Shown here: piece after piece, positions 13,864-18,099 of the stretch
How positions within the stretch are numbered: the stretch's first letter is position 1
How the letters are laid out: each line of letters starts with the position of its first letter
Assembly (NCBI GenBank): GCA_035535015.1
Contig: DATLQU010000052.1
Location: 1-18,099, forward strand
Source of the DNA: Palsa-661 sp035535015
Lineage (GTDB): Bacteria; Actinomycetota; Acidimicrobiia; Acidimicrobiales; UBA8190
Direction: 5' to 3'
DNA: 18,099 bases
Notes under the pieces: model-generated
Seen by the model: the letters and a program-made list of their open reading frames with translations, nothing else
The model's database searches: none
What the model was told of the DNA's origin: nothing
Program-made: the position numbers and the translations under genes

Positions 13864-15087
13864 CTACTCGGCGTGTCGAGCGGCGGCCACGGCCGGCGCA
13901 GACGCCATCAGCACAGTGGCCAGGTCATCAATGCTCTTGGCGAACTTCGATCTCGGCGAGCTGATGACCACGGGCACCCCGCGATTGACCGACTCGGCCA
14001 CCAGGATGTCGCTCGGAAGAGCGGCGTCCACCTTGAGCTGAACGGCCCGTTCGGCGTCGGCCTCGCTCAGGCCCACCCGGGTGTTGGCCCGGTTGAGGAC
14101 GAACTTGACCGACGAGAAGGGGATGTCGAGGACCCGCATGGTCTGAAGCCCCACCCGGGCGCTCTTCAGGCTCATGACGTCGAGGCCGGCCACGACCAGG
14201 ATGTCGTCGGCGGCCTCGAGGGCGGACAGGGTGATCTCGGCGAAGTTGGCCGAGGTGTCCACCACGATGTACGCGCACCGCTCGCGCAGCACGTTCAGGA
14301 TCCGGGTCAGGTCGGCCCGGCCGATACGGTCGGCCGAGCTCGGCTCGGTCGGGGCGGCCAGCACCAGCAGTCCACTCGGTTCGTGCCGGAGCAGGAGGTT
14401 CTCGAGCATCGTCCCGTCGAGCCGCTCGCCGGCGGCCACGGCCTCGGCCACGGTGTGGACCGGCGCCAGCTGCAGCATGAGGGCGATGTCGCCGAACTGC
14501 AGGTCGGCGTCGACCAGCACGACAGGCTGGATCGTCCGCTTGGCCAGGGCCACGGCCAGATTGATGGCCACCACCGACTTGCCCGTTCCCCCCTTGGTGG
14601 AGAACACGGAGATCACCCGTCCCTGCGGGCCCTGCGACGGAGCGGGCGGTGGGGGTGGGGCGACCACCGTCGGACGGCGCACCTTGACCCGGGCGGCGGC
14701 CCGGGAGACGGCATCGAGAAGCTCGCTGTCCTCGGCCGTGACGGCCACGACGTCGTCCACCCCGGCGCGAAGCGCCGCCTGCAGGACCTCGGCCGTCAGC
14801 TCGTAGACGACCATGACGGCGCCGCAGCCGGGTCGGAATCCGATCAGCCCGGTCACCTGGGAGATGACCTCGTCGGGCTTGTCGGAGGGTCCGAAGACGA
14901 CCACGCCCGGCTTGGAGGGATCAGCCTCGTCGGAGAAGGCGGCCAGGTTCTCGTAGCCGACGACCTGGCCACCGATCTCGAGCATCCGCTCGGTGAGGAC
15001 GAACCGGACGACCTCGTCCGAGTCCACCACGCTGATGGCGACCTGGTCGGCTTTGGCGGCTTTGGTTTTCATAGGGGGTTCCGTCAT
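13864..15087 (-). CDS. cpaE: Tad pilus localisation protein CpaE/TadZ (pseudoreceiver plus MinD-like ATPase)
   Basis: This 407-residue protein has an N-terminal receiver-like domain (from about AISVVDSDEVV) whose phosphoacceptor strand reads GVVVFGPS, lacking the Asp, so it should not be phosphorylated. A VAPPPPPAPSQ linker follows, then a MinD/ParA-type ATPase with the deviant Walker A FSTKGGTGKS, the switch VLVDADLQFGD and a YIVVDTSANF Walker B region. TadZ proteins mark the pole or site where the Tad machine is built. Start choice is open: ATG 15087 is used here because it follows GGCGAG and clears the cpaB stop; ATG 15072 or GTG 15114 (which overlaps cpaB but has AAGGGA upstream) are alternatives. 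Confidence 0.88.
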   Translation of the reverse strand: MTEPPMKTKAAKADQVAISVVDSDEVVRFVLTERMLEIGGQVVGYENLAAFSDEADPSKPGVVVFGPSDKPDEVISQVTGLIGFRPGCGAVMVVYELTAEVLQAALRAGVDDVVAVTAEDSELLDAVSRAAARVKVRRPTVVAPPPPPAPSQGPQGRVISVFSTKGGTGKSVVAINLAVALAKRTIQPVVLVDADLQFGDIALMLQLAPVHTVAEAVAAGERLDGTMLENLLLRHEPSGLLVLAAPTEPSSADRIGRADLTRILNVLRERCAYIVVDTSANFAEITLSALEAADDILVVAGLDVMSLKSARVGLQTMRVLDIPFSSVKFVLNRANTRVGLSEADAERAVQLKVDAALPSDILVAESVNRGVPVVISSPRSKFAKSIDDLATVLMASAPAVAAARHAE

Positions 15088-15103
15088 CTCGTCGACTCGC
15101 CGG

Positions 15104-15832
15104 TCACGGTGCACTGGTGATGTTCCCTTGGTTCACCGGCGGGATATTCGTCGGGGGGCTGTTCGGGGGGAGCAGTGTCATATAGAGACCGAGTCCGTTC
15201 TGTTCTGTCAATGCGATCTTCGACGCGTCGATGGGTGAGACCTGGAAGGTGACGAGCCCACTCGTATTGGCCGGAGCGGATGTCGTCTGCCCCGGGGTGA
15301 CGGTGGGCTGCTGATTGGTCGACCCGAGGGCGAGGATGGTCACGTTCTGCAGCAGCACTGTCTCGGCGCCGTTCACGTTGACCAGAAGGTCGACCTTGTC
15401 GCCAGCCACCGGAAAGTCGGCCACGCCGTGGATCTGGTCGACGGAGGCCGTGACGGCCACGTCGCCGGCGGGAATCCTGTCCGAGAAGCTGTTGGCCGTG
15501 GTCGACGTGCTGGCGAACATCGAGGAGACGAGGACCTGACCCACCGAGAAGGGAGCCACGGCTTCCTTACCCTGGATGGCGGAGAGCTTGGTGATGGCGG
15601 AGCTCGGTCGGAACTCCTGAGGGATCTTCTTGGTCTGGATGTAGCCGCCGTTGATGGCGTCGGTCCCGTTCAGGGTGCGCGGAACCTCCTTCACGACGAC
15701 GTAGGCCTGAACCAGCTTTGCGTTGTGATAGGCCCGCTGCTGGGCGTTGTTGAGAAAGACGTAGCTCAACACCGACGCAGCCACCCCCACGACCACCGCG
15801 ATGGCAACCACGATTGTCCGCTTGGGTGTCAT
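15104..15832 (-). CDS. cpaB: Flp pilus assembly protein CpaB/RcpC
   Basis: This 242-residue protein has an N-terminal membrane anchor (TIVVAIAVVVGVAASVLSYVFL), then a SAF-type beta-clip domain (YVVVKEVPRTLNG...INGGYIQTKKIPQEF), and a second half with GDVAVTASVDQIHGVADFPVAGDKVDLLV, typical of CpaB/RcpC. The C-terminus is a Pro/Asn-rich tail. In gram-negatives RcpC works with the outer-membrane secretin; in an actinobacterium with no secretin seen here it would act in the cell envelope. The ATG at 15832 follows GAGGGGG with a 5-base spacer; an in-frame TTG just upstream is unlikely. It is the first gene of the minus-strand machinery operon. Confidence 0.9.
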   Translation of the reverse strand: MTPKRTIVVAIAVVVGVAASVLSYVFLNNAQQRAYHNAKLVQAYVVVKEVPRTLNGTDAINGGYIQTKKIPQEFRPSSAITKLSAIQGKEAVAPFSVGQVLVSSMFASTSTTANSFSDRIPAGDVAVTASVDQIHGVADFPVAGDKVDLLVNVNGAETVLLQNVTILALGSTNQQPTVTPGQTTSAPANTSGLVTFQVSPIDASKIALTEQNGLGLYMTLLPPNSPPTNIPPVNQGNITSAP

Positions 15833-15855
15833 CAATGCCCCCTCTTTGTGCCCGG

Positions 15856-15888
15856 CGCCGAAGCAGGATTGAAGCGTGTTCTTCGGCG
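15856..15888. repeat. Inverted repeat in the cpaB leader
   Basis: CGCCGAAG (15856-15863) and CTTCGGCG (15881-15888) are perfect 8-bp arms around a 17-base spacer, beginning 24 bp upstream of the cpaB ATG. It could be a leader hairpin or a binding site for a dimeric regulator. Confidence 0.5.
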
Positions 15889-16045
15889 TCGATCGATCCC
15901 ACCACGGTCGATGGCTAGGCCAAGTGTGCGTGACGAGGCGGCCGTTGACAATGACTACGGAGCCAAATGAGTCGCAGGGCCTACCAGAGAATTGTCCCCA
16001 CGTGGCCGCCCTAAAGGCCCACCCGCATATGTGTCGATAGACCTA

Positions 16046-16075
16046 TTGCCCGCCGCCGGGTGGGGTCCTGATACT
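16046..16075 (+). promoter_or_regulatory. Possible tadE/tadG promoter
   Basis: TTGCCC (16046-16051) and GATACT (16070-16075) are spaced by 18 bp, with TG directly before the -10 core, giving an extended -10 form. The -35 is weak and the spacing slightly long. Confidence 0.3.
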
Positions 16076-16160
16076 GGGACTGGGGCAGTGGGACTAGGAA
16101 CGCGCCACCCCGCGTGCCCAGGAAATCGGGTGCGACCGCGTCGAGAGGTGAGGAAGCGAG

Positions 16161-16841
16161 ATGGCGGCTATGTCGAGAGCACGCTCACGGGCGACTGTCG
16201 GTTGGCGTGGCCGTATCCGGTCCCGGCTCGGCACCGACCGGTCCGAGACGGGCGCCGTCCTCGTCGAAGCGGCCTTCGTCTTTCCCGTCTTCATGCTCCT
16301 TCTCTTCGGCATGATCGAATTCGGCTTCATCTTCAAAGACAGCCTCACTCTGTCGACCATGGTCCAGACCGGGGCCAGGACCGGCGCCGTGATCGGCAAC
16401 GGCTCGTCGCCCAGTGCCGACTACGAGATCCTGAGCACCATGGCGGCGGAATCGAAGGCCCTGAACGCCCAGGTCCAGTCGGTGGTCATCTTCGACGCCA
16501 ACAGCGCTGTCGCCGGCGTTCCTCTGAGCGCCGTGCCCGCCCAATGCCTCTCGGCCAGCGTCAACGCTCTCTGCAACTACTACAGCGCTTCGGACTGGCA
16601 GGATATCGTGACCGGAGCCGAGACGGGACAGCATTTCGCCGGCGCGTGCTCGTCGTCTTGTTGGGACGCGCTTTGGCCTCCGAGCAGCCGCCAGGTGGCC
16701 GAGTCGTCAAATGGCGGCACCGGTCCCGACTTCCTCGGCATCTACATCACCGCCCATCACACCAAGATCACCGGCTTCTTCGGATCGGTCGACCTGCACG
16801 AGACGGACATCATCCGTCTCGAACCGCAGTCGTTCGGATGA
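16161..16841 (+). CDS. TadE-like pilus assembly pseudopilin
   Basis: This 226-residue protein has a basic N-terminus, then ETGAVLVEAAFVFPVF at residues 29-44, a TadE-type processing site (cleavage after Gly31, Glu at +5) leading into a membrane helix (VFPVFMLLLFGMIEFGFIF). The following LSTMVQTGARTGAVIGNG is typical of TadE. The rest is an extracytoplasmic domain with four Cys (CLSASVNALC and CSSSC) that could form disulfides. TadE-like proteins are minor pilins or assembly pseudopilins; at 226 residues this one has a longer outer domain than the shortest family members. The ATG at 16161 follows GAGGTGAGGAAG. It overlaps the tadG-like start by 4 bp (ATGA). Confidence 0.88.
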   Translation: MAAMSRARSRATVGWRGRIRSRLGTDRSETGAVLVEAAFVFPVFMLLLFGMIEFGFIFKDSLTLSTMVQTGARTGAVIGNGSSPSADYEILSTMAAESKALNAQVQSVVIFDANSAVAGVPLSAVPAQCLSASVNALCNYYSASDWQDIVTGAETGQHFAGACSSSCWDALWPPSSRQVAESSNGGTGPDFLGIYITAHHTKITGFFGSVDLHETDIIRLEPQSFG

Positions 16842-18099
16842 CGGGGATGCGATTCGCCGCCGGGAACCTCCGGTACTCCGGCAGCGACGAATGTCCGGAC
16901 CAAGGCGGGTTCACCCTGGTCTTCTTCGCCATCTCCATCGTGGCTCTGCTGGGCATCGCCGCCCTGGTCGTCGACCTCGGCTACTGGTACCTCCACGCCG
17001 ACCGGATCCAACGGGCGGCCGACTCGGCCGCCCTGGCCGGCGTGGTCTACATGCCGGGCAACCCCAACGAGGCGACATCGGTGGCCACCAGCGTGGCCGC
17101 CAGTAATGGGTTCTCCGGCTCCGGGGTGGTGGTCTCCCCCGTCCCCGGCGAGCTGCACGAGCTTCAGGTCACGATCAAGGACACCAATGTCCCGGCCTTC
17201 TTCGCCAAAGTGTTCGGCTTCGACAAGATCTCCGAGACGAGAACATCGATCGCCCGCTACCAGCCGCCGGTACCCCTGGGCAGCGCCGAGAACTCGTTCG
17301 GCACCGGCGACCTCTCGCTCGGGGTGGGCCCTCCGTCAAATATCTGGGCGGCGGTCAACGGCTACTGCACGTCCAAGGAGAACGGTGACCAGCTCCTGAG
17401 CAAGTACGACGCCACCTACAACGGGTCGACCTACGACTGTCCGGCCAACCCGGCCGATCCGGCCACTCCCCACGCCACCACCAACTTCGAGTACAACCCG
17501 TCCGGTTATCTCTACGACATCGAGACCCCGGACCAGACGCAGGGCACCCTCACCACGGAGCTCACCGTGTCAGCCTACGACCCGAGTTTCAACCCCATCG
17601 GTTGTGGCGGGGGGGGCGGCGGCGAGACACCCGACAACAACATCAACCAAGCCAATCCGAGCATCCACACCACTTATACCCTCTACTACAACCCGACGCC
17701 GCTCAATCCGCCCACGGCAGCAAACGAGCTAAGCACCATCACCTTCGGCACCAACGACATGGCCTCGTGCGGCAAGTGGGTACCCATCGGCACCATCCCG
17801 GCCGGCGCCGCCAACGGGACCTACCAACTCCAGGTGGCGACACAAGCGGGCGAAGCCAACAGCCAGGGCACCAACGGCTACGGCCTGGAGGTGAACGTCG
17901 GTCCGTTCGGCGCCTTCTCGAGGTGCTCGACCATCACCTCCCAGCCGTGGTACAACGCCAACTGCCCCGTCATCCAGGGCCACAACTTCCTCTCCGTCTA
18001 CGCCAAGAACGGATCGAACACGGGGACGTTCTACCTGGCCGACGTGGACTCGGCCTATGACGGAAAGACGATGGAGATCACCCTCTTCGACCCGGGTGA
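16838..18099 (+). CDS. TadG-like pilus-associated protein, 3' end cut by the window
   Basis: The frame is open from ATG 16838 to the window end: 420 codons are visible and no stop is reached. Residues about 21-70 form the TadG-like N-terminal module: DQGGFTLVFFAISIVALLGI membrane helix, LVVDLGYWY, then RIQRAADSAALAGVVYM. Beyond it lies a long extracellular region rich in Asn, Thr, Ser and Gly, with several Cys and a C-terminal part (FYLADVDSAYDGKTMEITLFDPG) that looks like a beta-sandwich. A six-glycine stretch at residues 257-262 is encoded over a run of eight G. TadG proteins anchor or extend the Tad apparatus at the cell surface. The start overlaps the tadE stop, so the two are coupled; ATG 16847 is an alternative. 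Confidence 0.85.
   Translation, partial: MTGMRFAAGNLRYSGSDECPDQGGFTLVFFAISIVALLGIAALVVDLGYWYLHADRIQRAADSAALAGVVYMPGNPNEATSVATSVAASNGFSGSGVVVSPVPGELHELQVTIKDTNVPAFFAKVFGFDKISETRTSIARYQPPVPLGSAENSFGTGDLSLGVGPPSNIWAAVNGYCTSKENGDQLLSKYDATYNGSTYDCPANPADPATPHATTNFEYNPSGYLYDIETPDQTQGTLTTELTVSAYDPSFNPIGCGGGGGGETPDNNINQANPSIHTTYTLYYNPTPLNPPTAANELSTITFGTNDMASCGKWVPIGTIPAGAANGTYQLQVATQAGEANSQGTNGYGLEVNVGPFGAFSRCSTITSQPWYNANCPVIQGHNFLSVYAKNGSNTGTFYLADVDSAYDGKTMEITLFDPG

Larger units (their letters stand above)
15833..16160. promoter_or_regulatory. Divergent regulatory region between cpaB and tadE
   Basis: This 328-bp gap separates the two divergent pilus transcripts and contains no convincing gene. It holds an inverted repeat in the cpaB leader (15856-15888), the string GATCGATC (15890-15897), a plus-strand TTGACA at 15945-15950 without a good -10 partner, and a plus-strand TTGCCC (16046-16051) with TGATACT (16069-16075), an extended -10-like box 86 bp before the tadE ATG. 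It is the natural place for the adjacent response regulator to bind, which is inference. Confidence 0.45.

Noticed and set aside
13456..15120. Plus-strand open frame of 554 codons opposite cpaF and cpaE
   Set aside because: It spans two genes and their junction on the other strand, and its product is repetitive Gly/His/Asp sequence; the minus-strand ATPase motifs are decisive.
1..18099. CRISPR array, insertion sequence or prophage
   Set aside because: No regularly spaced repeats, transposase motifs, terminal inverted repeats or phage structural genes were seen.

Overview
The window is high-GC DNA with strong G/C at third codon positions, frequent GTG starts and several actinobacterial hallmarks: a DUF2510 N-terminus, a CPxCG mini-protein, a NarL-type kinase/regulator pair and a Tad pilus locus with a TadG-like protein. 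It most likely comes from an actinomycetote, possibly of the Acidimicrobiia type. That placement is inference from gene content and codon use; no rRNA or marker gene is present to prove it.

Left part (1-7.6 kb): a mixed set of mostly single genes. In order they are a ribbon-helix-helix antitoxin-like gene with a scrambled N-terminus and repeats in front of it; a SnoaL-like protein; a DUF2510-RDD-DUF4190 membrane protein; a small lipoprotein; a 56-residue CPxCG protein; a short-chain dehydrogenase; a secreted four-cysteine protein; a Tat-type exported esterase with a palindrome inside its promoter; an orphan 127-residue protein; and a 510-residue polytopic membrane protein of GT-C-like layout. 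Many pairs are convergent with tiny gaps or overlaps.

Right part (7.7-18.1 kb): a Tad (Flp) pilus locus. On the minus strand, in transcription order, lie cpaB/rcpC, cpaE/tadZ, cpaF/tadA, tadB and tadC. After a 213-bp hairpin-rich gap come a membrane-bound GAF histidine kinase and its NarL/LuxR response regulator, then the Flp pilin. Divergently on the plus strand are tadE and a tadG-like gene that runs off the window end. The ATPase CpaF drives TadB/TadC in the inner membrane, CpaE positions the machine, CpaB is an exported assembly protein, Flp is the major pilin, and TadE/TadG are pseudopilin-like subunits. The kinase/regulator pair, placed between the machinery and the pilin, is the obvious candidate to control pilus expression. 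No prepilin peptidase is seen here.

The most notable points are the Gly-to-Asp change in the CpaF Walker A loop, the two-component pair embedded in the pilus locus, the small CPxCG gene, the operator-like palindrome between the -35 and -10 of the esterase, and the antitoxin whose N-terminus appears displaced by three compensating +1 shifts. I found no CRISPR array, tRNA, rRNA, transposase or clear prophage gene.
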